Origin: Deminuibacter sp966424055
GTDB taxonomy: Bacteria; Bacteroidota; Bacteroidia; Chitinophagales; Chitinophagaceae
Direction of reading: 5' to 3'
Assembly (NCBI GenBank): GCA_966424055.1
Contig: CBJLMB010000007.1
Location: 1 to 64,000, forward strand
DNA length: 64,000 nucleotides
Part shown: positions 43,687 to 52,510 of the stretch, piece after piece
Position numbering within the stretch: position 1 is the first letter of the stretch
How the letters are laid out: each line of letters begins with the position of its first letter
Notes under the pieces: generated by a model
Databases searched by the model: none
What the model saw: only the letters and a program-made list of their open reading frames with translations
Told to the model about the DNA's origin: nothing
Program-made: the position numbers and the translations under genes

Positions 43687-45510
43687 GTGAGAAAAGCAAC
43701 ACTGTTATTCATGGCCGGCATTATGCTGGCCGCAACCTTGCAGGCACAGCAGGTACATCACCGGTTTGAACTGGGCGATTCTGCTTTTTTACTGGATGGT
43801 AAACCGTTCCAGATGATCTCAGGTGAAATGCATTATCCCAGGGTACCCCGCGAAGCATGGCGCCAACGGCTGAAAATGGCTCGTGCTATGGGTTTGAACA
43901 CTATTGGTACATATGTTTTCTGGAATATACATGAGCCGCAGAAAGGACATTATGATTTTTCAGGTAATCATGATATTGCCGCTTTTATCAAAATGGCACA
44001 GGAAGAGGGGCTATGGGTGGTGTTACGGCCAAGTCCGTATGTATGTGCCGAATGGGAATTCGGCGGCTATCCTTACTGGCTGCAGAATGAAGATGGCCTG
44101 GTGGTACGCAGTAAAAACAAGCAGTACCTGGATGCTTACCGCCGGTACATTGATGAAGTGGGCAGGCAACTGGCACCACTGCAGGTAAACCATGGCGGCA
44201 ATATACTGATGGTACAGATAGAAAATGAGTATGGCTCGTATGGCAGCGATAAGGAATACCTGGAAATTAACCGGCAGATGTTTAAAGATGCAGGTTTTGA
44301 TGGCCTGCTGTATACCTGCGACCCCGCTGCTGATGTGGCCAAGGGACATTTGCCGGGATTGCTGCCTGCAGTGAATGGGGTAGATGATCCTGAAAAGGTA
44401 AAAGCCCTTGTTCGTGCCAACCACGATGGTAAGGGACCTTTTTATATAGCCGAATGGTACCCGGCCTGGTTTGACTGGTGGGGCACCAAACACCATACTG
44501 TTCCGGCTGCTGAATATGTGAATCGCCTGGATGCGGTGCTGGCCGCAGGCATTTCTATAAACATGTATATGTTTCATGGAGGAACAACAAGAGACTTTAT
44601 GAATGGCGCCAATTACAACGACCAGAACCCCTATGAACCGCAGATCAGCAGTTATGATTATGATGCACCGCTGGATGAAGCCGGTAATGCCACAGATAAG
44701 TTCATGCGCTTCAGGGAAGTGATCAGCCGCCATCTGCCTGCAGGCCAGGTATTGCCCGATGTGCCCAGGCCAAGACCAGTGATCACGGTTCCTCCGGTTC
44801 GGTTTACACAAACGGGCAGTTTGTTCAGCCTGCTGCCTTCACCGCATAAAAATGCCACACCCCTGAGCTTTGAAGCCATGAACCAGGCTTATGGTTTTGT
44901 ATTGTACCGCACCACACTCGAAGGCAATACATCCGGCTGGATCAGGATGAAAGACCTGCGGGATTATGCGATAGTATTCGTCAACGGAAAACGGGTGGGC
45001 ATTGCAGACAGGCGTTTGAAGCAGGATAGTGTACAGGTTAGTTTGCCGCCTGGCAAGGTAACGCTGGATATATTAGTGGAAAATCTCGGGCGTATCAATT
45101 TTGGGCCTTACCTGCTGCAAAACAAAAAGGGTATTACAGAGAAGGTATTGTTTAACAATACCGAGCTGAAGAACTGGGAAATGTTCCCCCTTCCTTTCAA
45201 CAACATTAACGCATTACAGCTGAAAAACAGCGGTACTGCCGGTGATGCGCCTGTGGTAAGAAAAGGAAGTTTCAGCCTGTCACAAACAGGAGATACTTAT
45301 CTCGATATGCATGCATGGGGTAAGGGTTGTGTTTGGATCAATGGCCATCACCTGGGCCGCTACTGGCAAACAGGGCCGCAGCAAACACTGTATGTACCTG
45401 CCGAATGGCTGCATAAGGGGAAGAATGAGGTGGTGGTACTGGAGCTGATCAGGCCTGAACAGCAAACCCTGCAGGGCATTGATCATGCCATACTCGATCA
45501 GCTGCAATAA
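43687..45510 (+). CDS. GH35 beta-galactosidase
   Basis: An exo-beta-galactosidase of family GH35, exported to the periplasm. GTG 43687 is the start because it provides the basic n-region (MRK) of a signal peptide ending LQAQQ; the next ATG at 43711 would remove it. Hallmarks: QMISGEMHYPRVP, TYVFWNIHEPQKG, WVVLRPSPYVCAEWEFGG, the acid/base Glu171 in ENEYGS, and the nucleophile Glu246 in YIAEWYPAWFDWWG. A C-terminal beta region has a galactose-binding-like end (VWINGHHLGRYWQTGPQQTLYVP) typical of the family. The 607-residue length is normal. It is followed by a strong terminator, so it may be monocistronic. Confidence 0.95.
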   Translation: MRKATLLFMAGIMLAATLQAQQVHHRFELGDSAFLLDGKPFQMISGEMHYPRVPREAWRQRLKMARAMGLNTIGTYVFWNIHEPQKGHYDFSGNHDIAAFIKMAQEEGLWVVLRPSPYVCAEWEFGGYPYWLQNEDGLVVRSKNKQYLDAYRRYIDEVGRQLAPLQVNHGGNILMVQIENEYGSYGSDKEYLEINRQMFKDAGFDGLLYTCDPAADVAKGHLPGLLPAVNGVDDPEKVKALVRANHDGKGPFYIAEWYPAWFDWWGTKHHTVPAAEYVNRLDAVLAAGISINMYMFHGGTTRDFMNGANYNDQNPYEPQISSYDYDAPLDEAGNATDKFMRFREVISRHLPAGQVLPDVPRPRPVITVPPVRFTQTGSLFSLLPSPHKNATPLSFEAMNQAYGFVLYRTTLEGNTSGWIRMKDLRDYAIVFVNGKRVGIADRRLKQDSVQVSLPPGKVTLDILVENLGRINFGPYLLQNKKGITEKVLFNNTELKNWEMFPLPFNNINALQLKNSGTAGDAPVVRKGSFSLSQTGDTYLDMHAWGKGCVWINGHHLGRYWQTGPQQTLYVPAEWLHKGKNEVVVLELIRPEQQTLQGIDHAILDQLQ

Positions 45511-45530
45511 GCAACAGGGCTATTCAGTAT

Positions 45531-45557
45531 AAAACCAGCCACCGGCTGGTTTTTTTG
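45531..45557 (+). terminator. rho-independent terminator after GH35
   Basis: AAAACCAGCC (45531-45540) pairs with GGCTGGTTTT (45544-45553) with a 3-nt loop and continues TTT. The rest of the 45511-45822 gap is AT-rich, without recognisable genes; it must contain the GH51 promoter. Confidence 0.92.
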
Positions 45558-45822
45558 TGGAATATGCAGCGCTGTTTAAGCAGCTTGCCAGCAGTATCAG
45601 CTACAGCCCCTTTGTCTATGCCATCACCGATCGCTCAGCCGTTACCCGCCTGTACTGGTCCGCAGGAATTAGCTTTTTGCACGAATGGGTATAAAAATGG
45701 CGGGTGTAGCAGGGCTGGTATACTGATCCGTGGAAAAAATACCACTGAAATAAGCAGCTGTATTGCATTTGATTTTTAATATTGTATAAATTACACTTAA
45801 TAAACCGTCCCTGTTTTATTTT

Positions 45823-47805
45823 ATGCTTGTTATGATACGTTGTATAATAAAAAAAATGGCAGCTTGCCTGTACGTATTGCTGGCGGCCTTGCCGGTAATG
45901 GCGCAAACGCTTGTAGTGAAGACCGGAGAAACCAAAGCGACTATTTCACCCACCATGTGGGGCATTTTCTTTGAAGACATCAATTTTGCTGCAGATGGTG
46001 GCCTGTATGCCGAACTGGTGAAGAACCGCTCGTTTGAATTCAGTATGCCGCTGATGGGCTGGCAGGAGCAAAAAAAAGATGGCGGTGAAGGTACTGTGCT
46101 CATTGAGAACAGGGACGAAACAGGTAACAATCCCCGCTTTGCAAGGCTGAACCTTATATCGTCACAGGGAGCATATGGCCTGGTGAATGAAGGTTTCAGG
46201 GGAATGGGGATACAGAAAGATCATCAATATCATTTTTCTGTGCTGGCAAGAAGGGGAGACGGTAAAAACACAGTTATGCATGCCGAACTGCTGGATGAAA
46301 AAGGCAATACCATCGGCACAGGCTCAATAACCATACAGGGCAGTGAATGGAAACAATACCGGGCATCTTTTACTGCCGGTGCTACTACAGCAAAGGGCAG
46401 GCTGCGTATCTGGGTAACAAACCAGGGCATTACCGATATCGACATGGTATCTCTTTTTCCACAGGATACCTGGAAGCAGCGCCCCGGTGGACTTCGTGCC
46501 GACCTGGTTCAGCTGCTGGCCGATCTCAAACCTGGCTTCCTGCGTTTTCCCGGGGGCTGTATTGTGGAAGGCCGCGATTTACTGAACCGTTACCAGTGGA
46601 AGAAAACAGTGGGCGATATCAACCAGCGCAAACTGATGATCAACAGGTGGAATACCGAATTCAGTCACCGCGCTGCGCCGGATTATTTTCAATCGTTCGG
46701 ACTGGGCTTTTATGAATACTTCCTGCTGGCGGAAGATATTGGTGCATCGCCGCTGCCTATTCTCAACTGCGGTATGGCCTGCCAGTTTAATACGGCTGAA
46801 GTAGTACCAGCTACTCAGCTCGATCCATTTATACAGGATGCGCTGGATCTGATTGAATTTGCCAATGGCGATACTGCTACCACATGGGGCAGGCTGCGTG
46901 CGCAGATGGGTCATCCTGCACCCTTCGGTTTAAAGATGCTGGGTGTGGGCAATGAACAATGGGGCCCGCAGTACATTGAACGCTACCGCTTATTTGCCGC
47001 TGCTATCAGGCAGCACTATCCTGGTATTAAAATGATCAGCAGTACCGGCCCCGATCCCGACGGCCCCAAATTCAATTACCTGAACGATACCTTGCGCAGG
47101 CTGCAGGCTGACTGGCTGGATGAACATTATTACCGCAAACCGGAATGGTTTTTAAAGCAGGCTACACGGTATGACCAGTACGATCGTAAAGGACCAAAGA
47201 TCTTTGCAGGCGAATATGCAGCACACGATGCCGGTGTTACGGATGCACTGCACAAGAACAACTGGAAAAGTGCACTGGCAGAAGCTGCTTTTATGACGGG
47301 CTTGGAAAGAAATGCGGATGTAGTGCAGATGGCCTCCTATGCCCCCTTGCTGGCGCATGTTGATGGCTGGCAATGGGCCCCTGACCTGATATGGTTCGAT
47401 AACCTGCGCTCTTACGGAACACCCGATTATTATGTACAGAAATTGTATGCCCGCAACAGGGGCACACAGATTGTACCCATACTGATGAACAATGAAGTGA
47501 TAGCCGGGCAGGATAGTCTGTATGCTTCTGCCTGCAGGGATGCACAAACGGGTGAGCTGATCATTAAAATAGCCAATACCTCCCCGCAAACACAAACAAG
47601 ACAAATTAAAATAGCGGGTGCTGGTAAACTGGCTGCAACTGCACAGCTTACTGTATTGCAAAGCAGTGACCTGTATACAGTAAATTCACTGGATGCGCCA
47701 CTGAACATTCACCCGGAAGAGCAGGTGCTGAATAGCACGGGTAAACAGTTTTCTTTAAACCTGGCGCCGTATTCATTCACAGTGTTCCGTGCCAAGTTGC
47801 AATGA
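45823..47805 (+). CDS. GH51 alpha-L-arabinofuranosidase
   Basis: An exported alpha-L-arabinofuranosidase. The signal peptide ends PVMAQ; ATGs at 45832 and 45856 are possible shorter starts. The N-terminal MWGIFFEDINFAADGGLYAELVKNRSFE is the GH51 signature. A beta-sandwich insert like a carbohydrate-binding domain spans about 75-215. The (beta/alpha)8 domain carries the acid/base Glu378 in GVGNEQWGP and the nucleophile Glu464 in FAGEYAAHD. The C-terminal ~130 residues are the usual beta domain. The 660-residue length is normal. With GH35 just upstream it suggests degradation of arabinogalactan or arabinose-decorated pectin. Confidence 0.95.
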   Translation: MLVMIRCIIKKMAACLYVLLAALPVMAQTLVVKTGETKATISPTMWGIFFEDINFAADGGLYAELVKNRSFEFSMPLMGWQEQKKDGGEGTVLIENRDETGNNPRFARLNLISSQGAYGLVNEGFRGMGIQKDHQYHFSVLARRGDGKNTVMHAELLDEKGNTIGTGSITIQGSEWKQYRASFTAGATTAKGRLRIWVTNQGITDIDMVSLFPQDTWKQRPGGLRADLVQLLADLKPGFLRFPGGCIVEGRDLLNRYQWKKTVGDINQRKLMINRWNTEFSHRAAPDYFQSFGLGFYEYFLLAEDIGASPLPILNCGMACQFNTAEVVPATQLDPFIQDALDLIEFANGDTATTWGRLRAQMGHPAPFGLKMLGVGNEQWGPQYIERYRLFAAAIRQHYPGIKMISSTGPDPDGPKFNYLNDTLRRLQADWLDEHYYRKPEWFLKQATRYDQYDRKGPKIFAGEYAAHDAGVTDALHKNNWKSALAEAAFMTGLERNADVVQMASYAPLLAHVDGWQWAPDLIWFDNLRSYGTPDYYVQKLYARNRGTQIVPILMNNEVIAGQDSLYASACRDAQTGELIIKIANTSPQTQTRQIKIAGAGKLAATAQLTVLQSSDLYTVNSLDAPLNIHPEEQVLNSTGKQFSLNLAPYSFTVFRAKLQ

Positions 47806-47865
47806 TAATGTCATATAGTACGGGCGTTATTGCCCGGACAGTTGCTATATAAAATACACGATACA

Positions 47866-47905
47866 AACGGCCATGTCCAATAATGCGGCATGGCCGTTAT
47901 TTTTT
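47866..47905 (+). terminator. rho-independent terminator after GH51
   Basis: AACGGCCATG (47866-47875) pairs with CATGGCCGTT (47889-47898) and is followed by ATTTTTTG. A smaller hairpin, CGGGC/GCCCG (47821-47836), precedes it. Confidence 0.88.
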
Positions 47906-48032
47906 GTAATCAACTGTTTCGCACGCTACAATTTGTTAACATTAAAATTGATTCCGGGTGTTGTAGCATGCTGTAAAATGTAGCTAATTTTATCAGCACG
48001 AGATTTCTTTACACTGCTGAATCCGGTTGAAT

Positions 48033-48500
48033 ATGTCTAAACAAAAAATTCTCCTGGAGGTATTTGTAAGCCTGCTTTACCTGCTCTTTCTATATGCAGG
48101 CCTGAGCCAGTTATTCAACTTTGCCAGTTTCAGCGATCATATGCACAACCAGGCTTTTCCTGATATATACAAGCCTGTTGTTGTATATGTGGTACCGGTG
48201 TCAGAGCTGTTGCTTGCACTGCTGCTGATGTTTATAAGAACAAGACGGGTTGCGTTGTGGGGAGCATTGGTATTGCTGCTGTTGTTTACTGGTTATATAG
48301 TATTGGTATTGTTTAATTTTTACAGCCGTGTGCCTTGTTCCTGTGGCGGCATACTGTCGTATGCAGGCTGGTTCAGTAACCTGCTTTTCAATTTGTTTTT
48401 TATACTGGTTACAAGTATTTGTATTGTTGTCGCAATGAAAAACAGTCACACCGTACTCCAACCGCATGCACAGCAGGGATCAATGCTGAAGCATGAATAA
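48033..48500 (+). CDS. MauE/DoxX-family membrane protein
   Basis: A 155-residue protein with four transmembrane helices of the MauE/DoxX group: LLEVFVSLLYLLFLYAGLSQLF, a second and third helix at about 47-68 and 73-93, and NLLFNLFFILVTSICIVVA. A PCSCGG motif (Cys102, Cys104) at the membrane face matches the CxC signature of MauE proteins, which help form disulfide bonds in methylamine dehydrogenase. ATG 48033 (MSKQKI) is preferred over a TTG at 48027. The following small Cys-containing peptide gene is a plausible client. Confidence 0.85.
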   Translation: MSKQKILLEVFVSLLYLLFLYAGLSQLFNFASFSDHMHNQAFPDIYKPVVVYVVPVSELLLALLLMFIRTRRVALWGALVLLLLFTGYIVLVLFNFYSRVPCSCGGILSYAGWFSNLLFNLFFILVTSICIVVAMKNSHTVLQPHAQQGSMLKHE

Positions 48501-48614
48501 TCCGGCCTTTGTTTTAACCATTACTGCCTGCTCATCTTATTACACGCGTGTGTACAGGCCTTGCCATCACCTGTATAAAAAGGATGGGATTTTTTAACAC
48601 AAATAACTGAAACA

Positions 48615-48902
48615 ATGAAAAAGCTACAACTGGCTTTAATAGCCATTGCTACTGTATTGGGGGTAGGTGGCGCCATTGCATCAGGCAAGGCACACCGGCA
48701 CCAGGCTGTTTTATATAAATACCTCGAAGATACTCCACAGCCTATCACCGTTAATCCGGTCCATGACCAGGATCCCACACATTACCAGGTGATCACTAAG
48801 TCTTATTTCTGTGATGACCGGATAGATCCGTATAACTTTTGTACATATACCTTGAACAACGGTATTTTTTACGGGTATGAAAGCGGATTGTACCAGGAAT
48901 AG
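48615..48902 (+). CDS. small exported DUF6520-like peptide
   Basis: A 95-residue protein with a signal peptide-like N-terminus (MKKLQLALIAIATVLGVGGAIASG). The mature part has two cysteines, Cys66 and Cys76 (FCDDRIDPYNFC), that could form a disulfide. This is the layout of the DUF6520 family of Bacteroidota, which I recall as often encoded next to MauE genes. It lies 114 bp after MauE and on the same strand. The function is unknown. Confidence 0.8.
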   Translation: MKKLQLALIAIATVLGVGGAIASGKAHRHQAVLYKYLEDTPQPITVNPVHDQDPTHYQVITKSYFCDDRIDPYNFCTYTLNNGIFYGYESGLYQE

Positions 48903-49463
48903 CATATTACTGGTAACAACCTGTATTTGTTGGTAATTGCAGGGCGGGCACTGGTATGCAGGCAGATCTTTTTCCTGGTTTTTGCAGCATCGATTCTGCT
49001 GAAACAGGTATCGCATGTTGAAAAAAAATGAAGCTGCCAGCAATAGCTGAACGAGAGCTGCAGAAACGATCTCTTGCATCCCGTTTGTATTTTTCCCGCA
49101 GTAATTGATGCTATGTGCGTATTGTGATAATAATAACGATAAACATTTGCGTACATAATTGTAACAGCCCCGGCAATAAAGCCGGGGTTTTTGTTTTTAG
49201 CAGGTAATGGCAGGAATGGTGGGAAAGGTTTCCTGCTGTCTGTTGTTCCGGAATAAATTCAGCTGAACACATTGTCGTTATGCGGAAAATAAAAAAAGAT
49301 CTTTCGCATAAAAATATAGTGCAAGCAGGGGCAATGGCGGGTGGTTGCAGTGAAACCGCGTATTGTCCAATCATTCCCGCTTTCCGTCCCTTTTTATTCA
49401 GTCGCAGTTCCAGTTCCTTTGCATCATGTTGATCAAAGGGATCACGTGTTAAAAACAGATACT
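48903..49463. other. 560-bp intergenic region
   Basis: The only clear element is the intrinsic terminator at 49168-49195. No convincing coding frame is seen on either strand: short frames overlap the DUF6520 gene in antisense or lack any signal. The stretch 49260-49463 must carry the promoter of the flavoprotein gene at 49464. Confidence 0.6.
49168..49195 (+). terminator. rho-independent terminator
   Basis: CCCCGGC (49168-49174) pairs with GCCGGGG (49181-49187) around a 6-nt loop and runs into TTTTTGTTTTT. It lies 265 bp after the DUF6520 stop, so the DUF6520 transcript may have a long 3' tail. Confidence 0.9.
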
Positions 49464-50159
49464 ATGTTACAGATAAAGAAAATCGGATCTATACTGGAAG
49501 AGCGGATCAGCAAAACAGGTATTGTATTGGATGTGCGGGCCTGGGAACCGGCTACTTTTTTTGAAGTAGACCTGCACCTGCCTTATGCAGATATGACCAA
49601 ATGGAAAGAGGTGCAGCATGTGAAATGCAGGGTGGCAGATTTTACCTATCGCGACTATACACCAGCCGGCTGGGATGCTGATACCAGAACATGTACGCTG
49701 TACATTAATGCATCACAGGATGGAGCGGGCAGCCAATGGGTGCGTTCATTAAAGAAAGGCGACCTGTTCACTTACCTGGGTATTGGCCCTACTTCGCATA
49801 AACCTTTACCCGGCCAGAAAATTACCTGCCTGGGTGATGAAACAGCGATCGGGCATTTTTTGGCATTGCAGCAACTGGCAGGTGAAAGCAACCGGCTGCA
49901 AGGCGCTATCGCACTGGCACAGGAAGCGCATTGCAGCCAGCTGAAAGCCTATCTGCCATTGGAACTGATGCCACTGGTTAAAACAGATCCCGGCGGGCAG
50001 GATGCATTATCTCTCTGGTTGTATAACCAGCCACAAGAACCTGCAGATACAGTTTTTTATATTGCAGGGCATACACCCACCGCTGCGAAATTGCGCAGGG
50101 AACTCAAGCAGATGCAGTTTGACCGTACAAAAGTAAAAGCGCATGGATTCTGGGCCTGA
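49464..50159 (+). CDS. siderophore-interacting FAD-binding protein
   Basis: A 231-residue flavoprotein of the siderophore-interacting (SIP/ViuB-like) family, which reduces ferric siderophores in the cytosol to free iron. The FAD-binding motif RDYTP is at 63-67. A later AGHTPTAAKLRRELKQM segment near the C-terminus is typical of the NAD(P)H domain. ATG 49464 (MLQIKK) is chosen because the domain begins there; the frame extends upstream but without similarity. No siderophore receptor is nearby, so the iron link is inferred from the family only. Confidence 0.83.
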   Translation: MLQIKKIGSILEERISKTGIVLDVRAWEPATFFEVDLHLPYADMTKWKEVQHVKCRVADFTYRDYTPAGWDADTRTCTLYINASQDGAGSQWVRSLKKGDLFTYLGIGPTSHKPLPGQKITCLGDETAIGHFLALQQLAGESNRLQGAIALAQEAHCSQLKAYLPLELMPLVKTDPGGQDALSLWLYNQPQEPADTVFYIAGHTPTAAKLRRELKQMQFDRTKVKAHGFWA

Positions 50160-50164
50160 GTAAG

Positions 50165-50199
50165 CCTGTTCATGCCCTTGCACAAAGGGCATGAACAGG
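50165..50199. terminator. bidirectional terminator hairpin
   Basis: CCTGTTCATGCCCTT (50165-50179) and AAGGGCATGAACAGG (50185-50199) form a perfect 15-bp stem with a 5-nt loop. It lies between the convergent flavoprotein and TetR genes. There are no flanking T-tracts, so the hairpin itself is certain and the role inferred. Confidence 0.8.
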
Positions 50200-50294
50200 T
50201 TACTGTTGCGCCGGACGGCATGCGCAATAAAAACGGCAGGTGACCATACCGCCTTTGGTTGCAGTGTATGGATGCAGGTTTAACTGCTATACGG

Positions 50295-50927
50295 TTAGTT
50301 GGCAGAATTGGCCAGTAAAAGGGCCAGTAAGGTGTTCAGGTAACGGGTAAGCCTGGGTTGTATCAGTGCATTGAAATCTTCTGTAGACAGGTTGCCGAGG
50401 TGATGATAACTGCAATAGAATTGCTGATCAATCACGGTATTGGCAATAGTACCTACCATCGTGTTTAAAATAAAAACAGCATCGATCTCCTGCTTTTTAA
50501 AAAGATGCTTCTCTTGTCCTTCCAGTATAATGGTGTGAAGCGCATCTGCCTGTAGTTTTTTAATAGATGCCACTGTTTGAGCCACCACCGGGTTTTTGGC
50601 AATGAACTGCTCTGCCAGTATAATTTTATAAAACTGCTGTTGCAGTATAGCCCTTTCAATATTCTTGGTAATGATCTGTTGCAGTTTTTCAATAGGAGAG
50701 AGCGCTGTATTATGCAGCACGCTGTTGACCCTGCTTACGATAATAGATAAGCCCAGCTCAAACAGGGCTTCCAGCAGTTTTTCTTTCGAGCCGAAATAGT
50801 AAAAGATCATCGATACATTAATGCCGCCCGCATCTGCTATATCCCTCATAGAGGTGCCGTCATACCCTCTTTCCGAGAAAAGCCTCTCGGCCGTTTGCAG
50901 GATATGCGTCCTTTTTTCTATACTCAT
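50295..50927 (-). CDS. TetR-family repressor of the RND efflux operon
   Basis: A one-component regulator with TetR HTH (about 5-55: RTHILQTAERLFSERGYDGTS, MRDIADAGGINVSMIFYYFGSKEKLLEAL) and a helical C-terminal domain of the AcrR/TetR type. The 210-residue length is normal. It is divergent from the RND operon at 51275 with a 347-bp gap, and a CAAACGTTTG palindrome lies 25 bp before its start. By analogy with AcrR or NalC-like regulators it probably represses both itself and the pump and is released by a toxic ligand. Confidence 0.93.
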   Translation of the reverse strand: MSIEKRTHILQTAERLFSERGYDGTSMRDIADAGGINVSMIFYYFGSKEKLLEALFELGLSIIVSRVNSVLHNTALSPIEKLQQIITKNIERAILQQQFYKIILAEQFIAKNPVVAQTVASIKKLQADALHTIILEGQEKHLFKKQEIDAVFILNTMVGTIANTVIDQQFYCSYHHLGNLSTEDFNALIQPRLTRYLNTLLALLLANSAN

Positions 50928-51274
50928 GGATCGTCCTTTCCGTAAAGTTAAACAAACGTTTGATTATTTTTCATTTTTTATTTTAAGTTTTGAAAGTTCC
51001 AGGCAAACAACCTGTTGTGGCTTTCAACTACTGCTTTTTCTCTCCTGGTTTTATTTTTTTCTTTTTGGATCGACAGATTGTTGACAGAATCCGTTGCGTG
51101 CTTTGTATTGTTTTTAAAAACCATTCAACGTATCGTTGCCATTGAACCCATGCATGGGAAGATGCTTCCTGCGAGGCATTGTGCAAGGGTGCTGTCTGCC
51201 ATTGAGAAATATACAACAACAGTATAGTGCTGTTGAAGACAATAGATTTTATCCTATCAATAAATAACAATAGT
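50928..51274. other. 347-bp divergent intergenic region of the efflux locus
   Basis: This gap separates the TetR gene (minus) and the RND operon (plus). It contains the CAAACGTTTG operator at 50953-50962 and T-rich tracts at about 50968-50992 and 51050-51064. I see no clear -7/-33 pair for the RND operon and no coding frame. Confidence 0.5.
50953..50962. promoter_or_regulatory. palindromic operator of the efflux regulator
   Basis: CAAACGTTTG is a perfect 10-bp palindrome. On the minus strand it is immediately followed by TTTAACTTTA (50943-50952), which resembles the -7 element TAnnTTTG, so a bound TetR dimer would block its own promoter. No second copy was found closer to the RND genes. Confidence 0.55.
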
Positions 51275-52441
51275 ATGTTACAGCAAAAGGTCATCAACCG
51301 GATGCCCGTACTCGTTTTGGCTGTCGGAATCGCCGTACTGGCATTGGGTTGTCATGCCAATGCAGGCAATGGACAGGAAGAAATGCCGCCACAGCCACTG
51401 CCCGTGATCGCCGTTGACACAGTGGCCACAACTGTTTATAAAGATTATACCAGCGCACTCGAAGGCAGGGTGAATGTAGAGATACGCCCGCAGGTAGATG
51501 GCTACCTTCAGAAAATATTTGTGGATGAAGGTGCCTATGTGCAGGCTGGCCAGCCATTGTTTAAAATAGATGACAGGCCTTATGCAGAGCAGTTGCACAA
51601 TGCCACTGCTGCACTGCATATGGCAGAAGCCAACCTGTCAAGCGCACAGATAGAGCTGGATAAATATGCACCACTGGTGCAGAACGGTGTGGTGTCGGAT
51701 ATACAATTGAAAACAAGCCGTGCCGCTTTTGCGTCGTCAAAAGCAAGTGTAGAACAGGCGAAAGCCAATGTGCAATCTGCCGGTATCAATCTCGATTATA
51801 CACTCATCAAAGCACCGGTGAGCGGTTTTATCGGCAAAATCCCGTTCCGTATCGGAAGCCTGGTAGGAAAATCGCAATCACAGCAGCTTACAACATTAAC
51901 CGATGTGCAGGAAATATATGCCTATTTCACCATGGGCGAAACAGATTTTATCCGTTTCAAACAGCAGTATCCTGGTAATACACTGCAGGAAAAACTGAAA
52001 CAGCTGCCACCGGTAACCCTGGTGCTGCCCGATAACAGTGAATACCCGCAGAAAGGAAGGATATCGGTGATCAACGGGCAGTTTGATAAGAACACAGGCT
52101 CTATCAGCCTGCGGGCTACATTCCCCAACGCACAGGGCCTGCTGCGTGCAGGCAATACCGGAAAGATAAGGCTGCCAAGCCGTTATGCCAATGCCATGCT
52201 GATACCACAGGCTGCTACTGTAGAGCTGCAGGAGAAAGTGTTTGTGTATACAGTGGCCGACAGCAACAAGGTGAAAAGGAACCTGGTCACTGTAGCCGGC
52301 AAAAGCGGCAACAATTATATTGTCAGTGATGGTGTAAAACCCGGTGATAAGATCGTTGCTTCCGGTGTTGACAGGCTACAGGAAGGCGCGGTGATCCAGC
52401 CGCAGTTAACCAGTGCAGACAGCCTGCATGCCAGCAGGTAA
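51275..52441 (+). CDS. RND efflux periplasmic adaptor (membrane fusion) lipoprotein
   Basis: The periplasmic linker of a tripartite efflux pump of the AcrA/MexA type. It has a lipoprotein signal LALGC (Cys26), a first barrel-sandwich half (about 45-85: VNVEIRPQVDGYLQKIFVDEGAYVQAGQPLFKID), a coiled-coil hairpin (about 85-165: AEANLSSAQIELDKYAPLV), and the return IKAPVSGFIGK with beta-barrel and MP domains after residue 170. ATG 51275 (MLQQKV) is preferred since the 51227 GTG would add a non-signal stretch. It precedes the pump and outer-membrane channel genes in the standard operon order. Confidence 0.96.
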   Translation: MLQQKVINRMPVLVLAVGIAVLALGCHANAGNGQEEMPPQPLPVIAVDTVATTVYKDYTSALEGRVNVEIRPQVDGYLQKIFVDEGAYVQAGQPLFKIDDRPYAEQLHNATAALHMAEANLSSAQIELDKYAPLVQNGVVSDIQLKTSRAAFASSKASVEQAKANVQSAGINLDYTLIKAPVSGFIGKIPFRIGSLVGKSQSQQLTTLTDVQEIYAYFTMGETDFIRFKQQYPGNTLQEKLKQLPPVTLVLPDNSEYPQKGRISVINGQFDKNTGSISLRATFPNAQGLLRAGNTGKIRLPSRYANAMLIPQAATVELQEKVFVYTVADSNKVKRNLVTVAGKSGNNYIVSDGVKPGDKIVASGVDRLQEGAVIQPQLTSADSLHASR

Positions 52442-52510
52442 ACAGCCTGCAGATAAAGGTATTATTGAACCAGGAAAACCGGCAACTGCCGGTACATGAA
52501 AATATTGTTT

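Noticed and set aside
48711..49079. 122-codon minus-strand frame over the DUF6520 gene
   Set aside because: It is antisense to the small gene and has a poor coding pattern.
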